From NCBI RefSeq assembly GCF_024713945.1, contig NW_027461515.1:93381-157380 (forward strand): 64,000 nt of DNA. The letters run 5' to 3'. The position numbers and the translations under genes are program-made. Origin of the DNA: Dermatophagoides farinae (Eukaryota; Arthropoda; Arachnida; Sarcoptiformes; Pyroglyphidae). Below, piece after piece: positions 9,745 to 18,561 of the stretch. How positions within the stretch are numbered: the first letter of the stretch is position 1; each line of letters begins with the position of its first letter. Under the pieces are notes generated by a model. It was not told the DNA's origin, searched no databases, and was given only the letters and a program-made list of their open reading frames with translations.

Positions 9745-10113
9745 ATGGCAAAAAAAAACGCAAACCAATTACGTAAAAAGACAAAGTTTTCAAAGAAAGC
9801 CAAAAAACAAAATAACGTTGATGCTGCTACTCAAATCCAAAAATGGGCTAAAATGGAAACTATTGTGCTACAAAAAAAGTACAAGTCAGGGCCTAAAAAC
9901 CTAGACCCTTTGGCTCAAGCGCACAAAGCAAAAAAAAAGTTTAAGATGCTGTCGATTAAAAAAAAACTAGACGTTGAAATGTCTAGCTTGATAAACACAG
10001 ACATAATTCACGAAGACGAACAACAACCAAAATCTGTCAAAAAAGAGAAAAAAATTTACACCTCTTACAAAACGCTGGCCAAACAAACATCAAACGTTCT
10101 AAAAAGTAACTAA
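9745..10113 (+). CDS. Small, highly basic protein, unrecognised
   Basis: 122 residues, very rich in Lys and Gln and almost free of acids in the first 70, with several KKAKK-type clusters that would serve as nuclear or nucleolar targeting signals. A predicted helix lies around residues 24-45, and a second Lys-rich stretch near 100. Such small basic proteins are common among ribosome-biogenesis factors, but I cannot name the family. It runs convergently into the next gene, and the two stop codons are separated by only 3 nt. Confidence 0.55.
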   Translation: MAKKNANQLRKKTKFSKKAKKQNNVDAATQIQKWAKMETIVLQKKYKSGPKNLDPLAQAHKAKKKFKMLSIKKKLDVEMSSLINTDIIHEDEQQPKSVKKEKKIYTSYKTLAKQTSNVLKSN

Positions 10114-10116
10114 AAT

Positions 10117-11463
10117 TTAAAGGCGTGGTTCTAAACACGCAATTTCAGCCGCAATTTTTAGATCGAGATTTGGCAGGTGTGCTGCAACTTCTAGATAAAC
10201 TTGCATTGCTTGCGAATAGAGTTCGTTATTCAGATTATCTTTGACATATAAATGGTTTAAAAAAAAATTTTGTTCGTGATCCTTGAAAATCCCAGAAGCC
10301 ATCTTGGACAGTACTTTTTTTACGGTCAACTTCAAAAAAGTCAAGTGGTGGACTGCATTTATTAAAATGATGTAATCAATAGCAAAAAATATGCTGAGCC
10401 AGACAATCAATTCTATAATTCGGTTTGAAGCTTGGACGGAAAACATCAAGTTATCGTATTTAGCTAGAATTGTTGTGTAAAGGTCTTCGACATATATGAA
10501 ACAACTTTTAGATTCTTTTATCGTGTATAAATAGTCTTCATCTACGTTTTTCAAGTTGAAAACAGAAAAAACAAGCAGTTTGGCCAGCAGCATGTAATAA
10601 ATGACGAAATCACACTCGTCTTTGTCCAGCAGACAGCAGTCGGATTTTAAATTTTTGTTGGACACGTTTAGCGAAGAACTAAGTCGCGTGTTCTGCTGAC
10701 TGTTTTCGCTTGAAATACTGAGACAGTACTTTATAAATTGCAAAACGCTTTTAACTGACTTATCGTGCAGTTCATTATAAAGTTCCAAAAAGATTTTGTT
10801 GCTGTGAACTAGATATGACGCGAAGTACGGAGAAATTTTGTAGTTGATGTTTTGGAAATGAGACTTCATGCTGTTGAATAATTTTAAATCTTCAAGTTGA
10901 AATTTGTAAAGCATCAAAACCTTATAAATGTCTGTGTATGCAGTATTTTGAAAAAAAAAAAAATGAACTGATCCTATGTACTGGTGAACAACTGAGTACA
11001 AACCTAGCAAAGAATTTACCGACAAATTCAACAGCATATTGTACATCCTTTCAAAGGATTGATAGGTATTCTGCAACATGAAACGCTGCAAACAGCTGAT
11101 TTGTGAATTTTCCGAATATGTGAAGTTTTCTTGTTGCCTTTTTGTGAATTCATAAAGACAAAATACAAACACGTGTATTATGAGAAATTTTTGCAGTTCT
11201 ATAAAAGAAATCTTCTGCTCAACAACAAAACTTTTGAAAATTTTGATACATATCTCTGATACATTGGCAGTTAGTTCGACTTTTTTCGACTCGGAAGCTG
11301 GTAACTGTCTTTTTTGCTTTCGTGTATAACTTGCTAAACTATCTAATACTTCAAACTTAAGTTTTATGGTGGACGCAACAACACTGTTTAGAGATTCTAT
11401 ATTCTTTAAAAAGAGCCCGTGATCAAACTTATTTACAAGTGAAAATTTGTTTTCATAATCCAT
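10117..11463 (-). CDS. Unrecognised 448-residue helical protein
   Basis: One uninterrupted frame with an ATG that is the first in frame. The protein is rich in Leu, Phe, Tyr, Asn and Ser, with many amphipathic helices and one Lys/Ser-rich loop (about residues 245-270). No membrane helix is strong enough to call, though the segment near 350-370 is hydrophobic. No known motif was found. It looks like a helical-repeat subunit of a complex. It is convergent with the basic protein gene (3-nt gap) and divergent from the possible propeller gene (about 130 nt). Confidence 0.6.
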   Translation of the reverse strand: MDYENKFSLVNKFDHGLFLKNIESLNSVVASTIKLKFEVLDSLASYTRKQKRQLPASESKKVELTANVSEICIKIFKSFVVEQKISFIELQKFLIIHVFVFCLYEFTKRQQENFTYSENSQISCLQRFMLQNTYQSFERMYNMLLNLSVNSLLGLYSVVHQYIGSVHFFFFQNTAYTDIYKVLMLYKFQLEDLKLFNSMKSHFQNINYKISPYFASYLVHSNKIFLELYNELHDKSVKSVLQFIKYCLSISSENSQQNTRLSSSLNVSNKNLKSDCCLLDKDECDFVIYYMLLAKLLVFSVFNLKNVDEDYLYTIKESKSCFIYVEDLYTTILAKYDNLMFSVQASNRIIELIVWLSIFFAIDYIILINAVHHLTFLKLTVKKVLSKMASGIFKDHEQNFFLNHLYVKDNLNNELYSQAMQVYLEVAAHLPNLDLKIAAEIACLEPRL

Positions 11464-11591
11464 TCTAAATCAATTTATAATAAATAATTTCAATATTTGA
11501 AAAATAAAAAATTTAGTCCAAACCTCTTGTAATAATCAAATTGACTATGTTTATTTTGCATACGAGATATTGAATTTACGGGAAACAACAA

Positions 11592-12968
11592 ATGTTTGAC
11601 ACCTACTGTATTTTTGGCAATAATAATTTGATTGAAGTGATAAATTCAAATACTCTGGGCATTTCTCATTACAAGAAGTTAAACGGTGAAATAAAAGACA
11701 TTGCTATAAATGGCGAAGTATGTTTGGTTTCTTATAAAAATAAAACAATCCTCTCTTGCTTTTCGTTGCATGACATCATAAAAGAATATAGGACATTTTC
11801 TATTCACGCGATTCCCAGCAGTATTGGTTTTAACAACTCTAAAAATGTTTTTTTTATCGTCTTGGAGGATCGTCAAATTTTATTTTACAATTTCAATACA
11901 GGCAGCAAACTTGCCAGCTTCCAGCTAGACAACTCTCACCCTGGCAAAATAAAAAAAGTTTGTTTCACAGAAAACGACCAATACGTTGTCGTCTTCACTA
12001 GTAACTGCGCGATTATGGTTTCGAGTAATGAATTGATCAACAAAAAAAAAGCCCAGTCAGCTAGTAAAAGCTGCTTATCTTTTGAAACTAATACATTTTC
12101 AAGTAGCTACAACATCGTAACTTACAGACCTTTGAGCAACATAATAGATGTTTTGACTTATTCGATTTCGACCACTACCTATTTAATTTTGCTGTTGGAC
12201 GACTTTTGGATAGAAATCTACGATCCAAGTTGCGAGGAAATAGTATGTAAAATAAAGTACACTCAAGAGTGCAGAAAAATAGTTTTGACTTCTAGCAATA
12301 ACATCGTTCTGTTGCACACTCAAAACCAGCGATCGTTGTTTAGTTTCATCAATTACAGCTTAAGCACTATAATCGACCAAGTTAATCTTTGTAAAGAAGA
12401 AAATAGTTCATGCTTAATTCTAAACTCACTTGTGTTTCATTCGCTAAACTCACCATTTGTTAAAGGAACCGAGTCCCTCGTTGGATTTAGTAATAAGCTC
12501 GATTTTATTTTTGCTTTTTCACAAAATCACGTCTACGTGTTTGAGAATTTTGTGTTGAAAAACACCATTCCACACAGTTTAAGCAATGCAAGCCAAATTG
12601 TTTCTGAAACATTTATTGTTTTTACGCCGTTGGCAAAAGTGAATACCAAAATGAGAAATAAAATAGGATCATATACACCTATTTTTAAATTACTATCACC
12701 GGAATTCGTTTTAAATATGAAAAATGAAAACTTCACTGACACGGTTTTAGTAGACAAACATTATCTCATCGACAATACACTTACTTCTTTGGAAAATAGC
12801 GATTGGATCAATGGAATATCCAAAAATTTGGTTTATTTTAAGTATTCTAGTGAACAAATTGATGAAAGAATTACAATTAGCGAGAGTAAAATTAACAATT
12901 TGTATGAGATATTAGATGAATTACTGTTGGAAATAACTAGCCAAGCCAATACTAATTTAGAAAGTTGA
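11592..12968 (+). CDS. Possible beta-propeller protein, Ipi3/WDR18-like
   Basis: 458 residues with repeated beta-rich blocks of the kind seen in diverged WD40 propellers, for example HPGKIKKVCFTENDQYVVVF near residue 117 and further blocks near 205 and 300. The last 35 residues form an acidic amphipathic helix, as in the Ipi3/WDR18 family of pre-60S ribosome factors, where the tail mediates self-association. The GH and WD dipeptides of classic repeats are mostly lost. Assignment to Ipi3 rests on length, layout and weak similarity only; any other propeller protein is possible. Confidence 0.35.
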   Translation: MFDTYCIFGNNNLIEVINSNTLGISHYKKLNGEIKDIAINGEVCLVSYKNKTILSCFSLHDIIKEYRTFSIHAIPSSIGFNNSKNVFFIVLEDRQILFYNFNTGSKLASFQLDNSHPGKIKKVCFTENDQYVVVFTSNCAIMVSSNELINKKKAQSASKSCLSFETNTFSSSYNIVTYRPLSNIIDVLTYSISTTTYLILLLDDFWIEIYDPSCEEIVCKIKYTQECRKIVLTSSNNIVLLHTQNQRSLFSFINYSLSTIIDQVNLCKEENSSCLILNSLVFHSLNSPFVKGTESLVGFSNKLDFIFAFSQNHVYVFENFVLKNTIPHSLSNASQIVSETFIVFTPLAKVNTKMRNKIGSYTPIFKLLSPEFVLNMKNENFTDTVLVDKHYLIDNTLTSLENSDWINGISKNLVYFKYSSEQIDERITISESKINNLYEILDELLLEITSQANTNLES

Positions 12969-12971
12969 ACC

Positions 12972-13445
12972 TTAAATTTGGTAATTGTCTAGAATGGTAA
13001 CGAGTAATTTCTGCACCGCCAGATCTTCATTTTTTTCAGTAGCATACGTTTTCAAAAAACTGTTGATAGCGTATAAAGAACTTGATATTTTTTCATAATA
13101 CAATAAATCTGGAGATAAACTTAATAAAAGGTTAAATAACTGTTCAAAGTCAAAATTTGTGGCGCTTCCGGAGCTTTTTATACAATTTCTCGACATAGTT
13201 TCGATTTGTTTTGTAGTTGTTGCTACTTGTTCGTCTGATTGATAGTTTTTTAATATTCTAACTTCATTCGCCCACCAGTTGTACAATTTGCTCGAGTGTT
13301 TTGAAGTGGGAACTATGTCAAAATTCTCAAGTTGTTCATTATCCGTATCATTTAAATTATCCGCATCTATTTGAAAAGCTTTTCGTCTTTCTAAATTTGC
13401 TTTTATCAAAAATTCACGAGTGAGCTCATCATTTTCAAAACTCAT
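12972..13445 (-). CDS. Unrecognised 157-residue protein
   Basis: A complete small frame, convergent with the preceding gene with a 3-nt gap between stops and divergent from the next (41 nt between starts). The first half is acidic and polar; the second half holds two likely helices rich in Leu. No cysteines in pairs, no signal peptide, no membrane helix. Not recognised. Its reality rests on length, tight fit between neighbours and absence of competing frames. Confidence 0.5.
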   Translation of the reverse strand: MSFENDELTREFLIKANLERRKAFQIDADNLNDTDNEQLENFDIVPTSKHSSKLYNWWANEVRILKNYQSDEQVATTTKQIETMSRNCIKSSGSATNFDFEQLFNLLLSLSPDLLYYEKISSSLYAINSFLKTYATEKNEDLAVQKLLVTILDNYQI

Positions 13446-13486
13446 TGAAATCTAAATAGTTTTTTAAATTTTAAATAAATATTATT

Positions 13487-13867
13487 ATGAGTAGTAATGT
13501 GCTGAAAATACTTCGTAACAAAGAAAACTTTCACTTTGACAACTTAAAAAGCGTCACAGGAAATTTTAATCTAAACTTTTCAGTTTATAAATCAAATAAT
13601 TTGGTTCATCTTTCAGAACTAGACGTTACACAGCCGTTTGAATATGTGACCGATGAAAACTTTGAAAAGTATTATTCTCAAATCATAGACACTAAAAATC
13701 TTCCAGTAAAATTAAACGGTAGTTACAAATCATTGTACAGCTTGATGCTCGCAATATCGAGCTTAAATTCAAATATTTTTGCTATTAAAAATAATATTTT
13801 GGTTCTTTATGATATTAGTGATGAACTTTACAAGAAAATTTGTTCTATCGCTCAACCCACTAAATAG
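13487..13867 (+). CDS. Unrecognised 126-residue protein
   Basis: A small frame ending in TAG. The composition is Lys/Asn/Ser-rich with alternating hydrophobics, consistent with a compact mixed alpha/beta domain. It shares a promoter gap of only 41 nt with the divergent gene at 12972-13445. No motif recognised and no intron visible. Confidence 0.45.
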   Translation: MSSNVLKILRNKENFHFDNLKSVTGNFNLNFSVYKSNNLVHLSELDVTQPFEYVTDENFEKYYSQIIDTKNLPVKLNGSYKSLYSLMLAISSLNSNIFAIKNNILVLYDISDELYKKICSIAQPTK

Positions 13868-14048
13868 CTAAATATTGATTAAATTTTATCAGCAGTTATA
13901 TACTAATAACATTATGCAGTGCTTTGATAGATTTAGCAAGTCAAATAAAATAGTGTTTGAACAATGTTTATAGGAAAACTTCTTTGTGCATTTTTACACA
14001 GCTAGTTAATTAGTGTTAACTGATTTGTTTAAGTGACAACTCGTAAAT

Positions 14049-15098
14049 ATGGATTACTACCGAATTCAAGAAAGTGAGTGGATCGCTTGGGAGCACATTG
14101 TTTCTGAAATTGAACAAATATCCGACTGGGTCAATACAAAGGAATTTATCGTTCACTTAGTTTCAAATTTTGCGCCTAATGAACATCGGAACATTGGAAT
14201 TTTGCAGCTTGCAGAACTAGGTTACATAGCTGGTTGTACTTTCGATGAAATTATATTATTTTTGGATTTATTTATTGCAATTTTTAAATCAAGAAGGTTT
14301 AAGCGAAGTAACGTTTTAGCAACTTTACTAATTTTGAAAATTGTTTTTGATAGTAAAGCTACCGGAAAAAAGATTCCTTTAGTTGTGGCAAATGGATTCT
14401 GTCAATTACTCTTTTTAATAAGTTGTAGTCCAGTTACCAGTGAAACTTATATTTGTGATTTTCGTGATTTCGATATCAGAACAAATACTTCTATTTGTTG
14501 TAAAATCACACGGAAAATGGGATTTATTGGCCATTACGCTTACATTCCCAACTATACTATTTTTAAAATCAGATTTGGTTCAAGCATAACAACCTTGTTC
14601 AATTTAGCTGTCTACTTAATGGTAGATTTACGATATATGCCCTTTCATTCTTTTTACAATTCTATCAAAGGTACAAGTTTTATAGAGCAAGTTTCGTACG
14701 TTTGTAATTTATTTACATGTTTTAATGAAGAATATAAACACGTACTTTACCGTTCAATTGAACCCTGCATAAAAAATGCTATACCACTGGATAAGCTTAC
14801 AATGCGACTATGGCGTCCGCATATTAGAAGATCGATGCATTCGTGTTACAGTAAAGTTTATTTGAATTCTTATGATCGTCCAGCTTATAATATTATTACA
14901 CCTAATGTTTTATTTCCGACCACGCTAGCGTATGATGGAAAAGCTAGGACAACTACTGAAAAAAATGACAAAAGAAATTTATTCTCCCGATCTAAATTTA
15001 CCTCAGTATCTTCTACAGCTAGTGCTGACTATGATCTCCAAGACTCAATGTCCAAAAAAAACTTGCATCGCGAATTTGGTAAAATAATATTAGAATAA
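14049..15098 (+). CDS. Unrecognised 349-residue protein
   Basis: The protein is hydrophobic over residues 45-235, with several segments (about 65-85, 93-110, 180-195) that are borderline membrane helices and many Phe, Ile, Tyr and Cys. The last 70 residues are polar, Ser/Thr- and Lys-rich and probably disordered. I recognise no family. It could be a multi-pass membrane protein or a tightly packed soluble fold. The stop codon lies 7 nt from the 3' end of the oppositely oriented tRNA-Arg gene, so the two transcription units collide. Confidence 0.5.
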   Translation: MDYYRIQESEWIAWEHIVSEIEQISDWVNTKEFIVHLVSNFAPNEHRNIGILQLAELGYIAGCTFDEIILFLDLFIAIFKSRRFKRSNVLATLLILKIVFDSKATGKKIPLVVANGFCQLLFLISCSPVTSETYICDFRDFDIRTNTSICCKITRKMGFIGHYAYIPNYTIFKIRFGSSITTLFNLAVYLMVDLRYMPFHSFYNSIKGTSFIEQVSYVCNLFTCFNEEYKHVLYRSIEPCIKNAIPLDKLTMRLWRPHIRRSMHSCYSKVYLNSYDRPAYNIITPNVLFPTTLAYDGKARTTTEKNDKRNLFSRSKFTSVSSTASADYDLQDSMSKKNLHREFGKIILE

Positions 15099-15100
15099 AA
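15097..15100 (-). terminator. Pol III terminator of tRNA-Arg overlapping a coding stop
   Basis: A TTTT on the minus strand lies 5 nt beyond the tRNA 3' end. It overlaps the TAA stop (15096-15098) of the convergent protein gene. Four Ts is the minimal pol III stop signal. Confidence 0.5.
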
Positions 15101-15105
15101 TAATA

Positions 15106-15177
15106 AGACGCTACCGGGGTTCGAACCCGGAATCCCCAGTTTCGTAGACTGATGCCATACCATTAGGCCATAGCGCC
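15106..15177 (-). tRNA. tRNA-Arg(ACG)
   Basis: 72 nt without intron. The acceptor stem GGCGCTA pairs with TAGCGTC (one G-T), followed by discriminator T. The anticodon loop CTACGAA gives anticodon ACG, read after deamination as Arg CGN. The T arm is CCGGG-TTCGAAC-CCCGG. No CCA is encoded, as expected for a eukaryotic nuclear tRNA. Confidence 0.95.
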
Positions 15178-15414
15178 TAACGATTCAATTGAAATATAAT
15201 TAATTCTTGTAAATTGAACTGTGACTTGTTTATACATGCTAATGAGTAATTATTTATCAAATCGCTAATAACAAAAATTTTAATTTTTTACAATTTTATC
15301 GCAACAATTCCCAAGTTAAACATCTGATATCGTTAATGCGAGAAGCAGATATGCATTTATACGACTTTTGAAACGCGATTTCCTACGGCAGCTAATGCCA
15401 TTTAATTAGCTAGC

Positions 15415-15486
15415 GGCCGTTTGGTCTAGTGGTATGATTCTTCTTTAGGGTAGAAGAGGTCCTGGGTTCGATTCCCAGAACGGCCC
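15415..15486 (+). tRNA. tRNA-Pro(AGG)
   Basis: 72 nt without intron. The acceptor GGCCGTT pairs with AACGGCC, discriminator C. Anticodon stem CTTCT/AGAAG, loop TTAGGGT, anticodon AGG. B box GGTTCGATTCC is intact. It is very similar to the typical eukaryotic cytosolic tRNA-Pro. It is divergent from tRNA-Arg, with a 237-nt spacer in which I see no other gene. Confidence 0.96.
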
Positions 15487-15493
15487 CATATTG

Positions 15494-15511
15494 TTTTATT
15501 TATCGTTTTTT
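15494..15511 (+). terminator. Pol III terminator of tRNA-Pro
   Basis: TTTT at 15494-15497 and a second run of six Ts at 15506-15511 follow the tRNA 3' end closely. Confidence 0.6.
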
Positions 15512-15583
15512 AATTTAGGCTTAACAAAATAAAAATTATTTTTTTATTTTAAGCTTTTAGTCTTCAAAAGTAAATGAGATTCC

Positions 15584-15997
15584 ATGAGTGAGAATGAAAT
15601 ATTAAATAATTTAAGCGACGCAGATGACTTTAACAGCGATTTCGATAATCTAAGCGATGCTTCTTTGAATAATCAAACAAATGATGACATAAACAGCAGT
15701 ATCATTTTCCCTGCTGAAGACGAAACTAACCATCGCCCTAATACACGTCCTGCAATCGGTGCAAGAAAAACATCTCCCTACATGACACGATTTGAAAAAG
15801 CTAAATTGATCGGAACGAGAGCATTACAAATCAGCTTGGGCGCTCCGTTGACGGTTCAAGTTGATTGTGAAAGTGATCCAATTATCCTTGCGGAAAGAGA
15901 ACTTATCGCCAAAACTATTCCTTTCATTGTTCGAAGATATCTGCCCAACGGCGAGTACGAAGACTGGAGTGTATCAGAACTGCTACTAAATAATTAA
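15584..15997 (+). CDS. RPB6: RNA polymerase subunit RPABC2 (RPB6)
   Basis: Shared small subunit of nuclear RNA polymerases I, II and III; homologue of bacterial omega, helping assembly of the largest subunit. The 137-residue protein has an acidic Asp/Asn/Ser-rich N-terminal half. The conserved core starts at about residue 63 with TSPYMTRFEKAKLIGTRALQ and runs to IPFIVRRYLPNGEYEDWSV and the C-terminal ELLLNN. Length and domain order match yeast Rpo26 and human POLR2F. The start chosen is the first ATG, giving the usual acidic N-terminus. No intron is seen. Confidence 0.96.
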   Translation: MSENEILNNLSDADDFNSDFDNLSDASLNNQTNDDINSSIIFPAEDETNHRPNTRPAIGARKTSPYMTRFEKAKLIGTRALQISLGAPLTVQVDCESDPIILAERELIAKTIPFIVRRYLPNGEYEDWSVSELLLNN

Positions 15998-16177
15998 AAT
16001 TCTACACATTCACCTGATTTCAATTTATAATTTTCTATAATCCAATATTTTCAAACTGCTCAGCATTTTATCTGATTTCTTTAAATATTTTTTTTCTTAA
16101 AAATTATTTAATCTTAGTATTAATTTTTTTATCCAACTCTTTAGCAATTTATATAGTGGATAATTTTTCTGCATGGC

Positions 16178-18106
16178 ATGTCGTACTTCTTGATTAAAAA
16201 AGTTAATTCGAATAATCATGTGGAGGACAAGATAAGCATCGAGTTAGAAGAAAAGATTGATGATAAAACGTACAATGCAGAATCCATTGTTCAGGAAATA
16301 AGCTGCAACGAAAAAGCTCTTCGAGACCGCGTAGGCATTGAAAAATTCTTGCGAGCGTTTGGTACAGCTATTGTAGCGTTTTTGCCGAACATTTTGCTGT
16401 TACTCCAGACATATCTATTTTTGTTGAATTTTAATGGTAAGTAACTAGCTTGAAAATTTTATAGTTAAAAAATTACACGTTCTGTTACTTGTCGAACTGA
16501 CACTTCACTATTTGTTGATTTTGATTTCTATTTGTTTATACCACACGAATGAACACATTTGGAGGGCGTGTAGTTTGGACATGTCAATAGCCAAGTTCAG
16601 TATATTGGCTTTTTTCACAGTAATTCTGATTCGCATCTTACTGATATTTTTTTTACTGATGATGCCTGCTTATTTCACCTATTGGACTACTTTTGAGATT
16701 TTGTTTATCACTATTTTTACTTTTACATCCTTAGCAGTGAACTGGCACGCGATATTCAAACCATTGACTTGGTCTCTTAGAAACCGTTTTGACAAAGTAT
16801 TAAAGTCAAGTTTACAAATTCGAAAAACACTGGTTTACTCGCTTGTAATTTTTATTTTTTCAGTATATGTGTTGAGAATGGTTGATTTTTTTCAGCTCCC
16901 CACTTATTTGATACTTTTACTGATATCCCACGTCAATTTCTTGGATAAAATAAAGATAAAGACAAACGTTTCAGTAAATTCTATGTGTTTGTCGTTTAGC
17001 GCGATTTACCAATACGTAAGTTTGTTTCGACTCCTAGGCGGATCGCTGCTTTCACTAGCACTGGTGAAATGCTTGCTAAATTTCAGAATGATGCTTAATA
17101 ACATACTTTACGCGAACTATCTTACAAATAGCAATGAAATTCTCATTGCGCTGAACTCTGCCCACATCGATTTGCAGCAGCTCGCACTGTTCATCGCTAA
17201 CAACTGTTTGAGCGATTTGGACCCAAGCTATTTCAAAAACGGGAAACCCAATTTTGTCGAACACGAATCTAAAATTATTTGTACGGATTCTAAACAATAC
17301 TACGCAGTTCTAAACGAAAAGTTCGAACCATTGCATTATAACCTGTCTAAATCTTGGTATCAGCGTTTTGGTTCAGTTTTTCTAATTCTAGTCTCTCAAG
17401 TTCTTATTACAGTTTTCCCTAAAAGATTTGAAAGTTATCATTACTGCTCAGGCTCAAAAATAACTTCCTGTATTGCCATAAACAAGAAACACTTAAATGT
17501 ACTTACGCCTGTGGCAGCAGCGTTCTTTGAACAGGAATCACTGCTCAAATTTAGCATAGAGAAAAAATGCAAAATGATCGTGCAAGAGTCAAAGATCTTT
17601 GTAGAACAAATATATGAGTTTTTCCAATTAAAGCCGACAAAGTCTACACGGGTAGTAGTTTTGCCTGCTATTTTGCTTCTCAATATGAAAAAAACATTAT
17701 GCCGTTTGTTCTTAACTTCTGAAAAGCAGTTTCCTATAAACATAAAATATTTCGACCGAATCAAAGCATTAAGCGAACGATCTGGTTCGAACGTTCTATC
17801 TTATCGTGATTACTGCAAACTAATGAAAGAATTATCTAATTTGCTCGTCGAGATTTTGACTTTAACGAACCTTGCGGAAAATCTTCTTTGTAAAACTAAT
17901 CAATTAGAAAAACAACAACCCCCTGTCAATTCGAGCATTGATGATATCAGCCAACTAACTAAAGTAAGTTTAAACTGTTCTAATTTTTTTAGGCGATTAG
18001 CAAATTGTATAACTTTTTGAATTTCGACGCTGAGCTGTCACGCTGGACGTCGAAAATTGTGAAAAAGCTAATCGAAGTTTGTCCAGCTATTCAAAGCCCT
18101 AAGTAG
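16178..18106 (+). CDS. NDC1: NDC1-like nuclear pore membrane protein (three exons)
   Basis: Exons 16178-16436, 16465-17963 and 17993-18106 join to 623 residues. The first 260 residues hold about six hydrophobic helices, and the rest is soluble and helical, which is the layout of Ndc1/Cut11. Family members anchor the nuclear pore and, in fungi, spindle pole bodies in the nuclear envelope. The segment VVVLPAILLLNMKKTLCRLF near residue 482 resembles the VQTTLPAIL block of animal NDC1, and the last exon encodes an amphipathic helix as in that family. Length fits (Cut11 601, human 674). Similarity is low elsewhere, so another nuclear-envelope membrane protein is possible. A GTAAGT...CTAG of 22 nt at 17016-17037 is not spliced, since its removal would break the frame. 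Confidence 0.6.
16437..16464 (+). other. Spliceosomal intron, 28 nt
   Basis: GTAAGT donor, TTATAG acceptor, phase 1. Joins two halves of the membrane domain in one frame. Confidence 0.85.
17964..17992 (+). other. Spliceosomal intron, 29 nt
   Basis: GTAAGT donor, an internal CTAAT and a T-rich acceptor ending TTTAG, phase 0. Removal adds 37 residues to the protein. Confidence 0.85.
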
Positions 18107-18130
18107 CTAAATTTATTTATGTAAAAATAA

Positions 18131-18511
18131 TTATCCAAAACCGGCGTACATGTTAGCTTCTTTGTGTGTGTAAGGGTTAGCCACATCATACAATACTTTT
18201 TTTGTTTGCCTTTTATGTGGTTTAGTTTTTAAGTGCGCTAAAAGAGTTTACATTTAAAAGAACTTACTTTCCAATGTTGCTGCGTTAGTAAAATTTCTGC
18301 AGCACGTTGCGCAGTAAAACTCGCCGCAGCCAGGTAGATCGACATCTTGTTCCGGTTTCCAGCCCGATTGGAGCTGCTCAACAACTAAAAAATATATTTT
18401 TTTTTGCATACCTATATCTGCATCTAATTTATGACTGACTGATCGTTTATTCGTTCTTACAGCGTCGACGGAGTGATTAGAATTCGTTACTTTACGTTGC
18501 TTAACGCTCAT
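18131..18511 (-). CDS. BUD20: Bud20/ZNF593-type zinc finger protein (three exons)
   Basis: Shuttling pre-60S ribosomal factor with one C2H2 finger. Exons 18412-18511, 18268-18384 and 18131-18237 give 107 residues. The finger is CATCCRNFTNAATLETHLKT followed by KPHKRQTKK, and its second half exists only after removal of the 30-nt intron 18238-18267. The DLPG element before the finger and the tail PYTHKEANMYAGFG match the family (human PYSQEEAERAAGMG). The 27-nt intron 18385-18411 is a multiple of three and stop-free. Splicing it yields KLDADIVVEQL, which aligns with the family DLDEIHREL. The ATG at 18511 is used because the more upstream start is not ATG. Size equals that of yeast Bud20. Confidence 0.93.
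18238..18267 (-). other. Spliceosomal intron, 30 nt
   Basis: GTAAGT donor, TTTTAG acceptor, phase 1; it splits the zinc finger between GAA-A and CG-CAC, restoring LETHLK. Confidence 0.95.
18385..18411 (-). other. Spliceosomal intron, 27 nt, in frame
   Basis: GTATGC donor, TTTTTTAG acceptor. The 9 intron codons contain no stop, so translation alone does not reveal it; the conserved pre-finger segment does. Confidence 0.75.
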
Positions 18512-18561
18512 AAAATAATTTAGCCGCAAGATTTCGAAATATAAAATTTTGCCAAAAAAAA

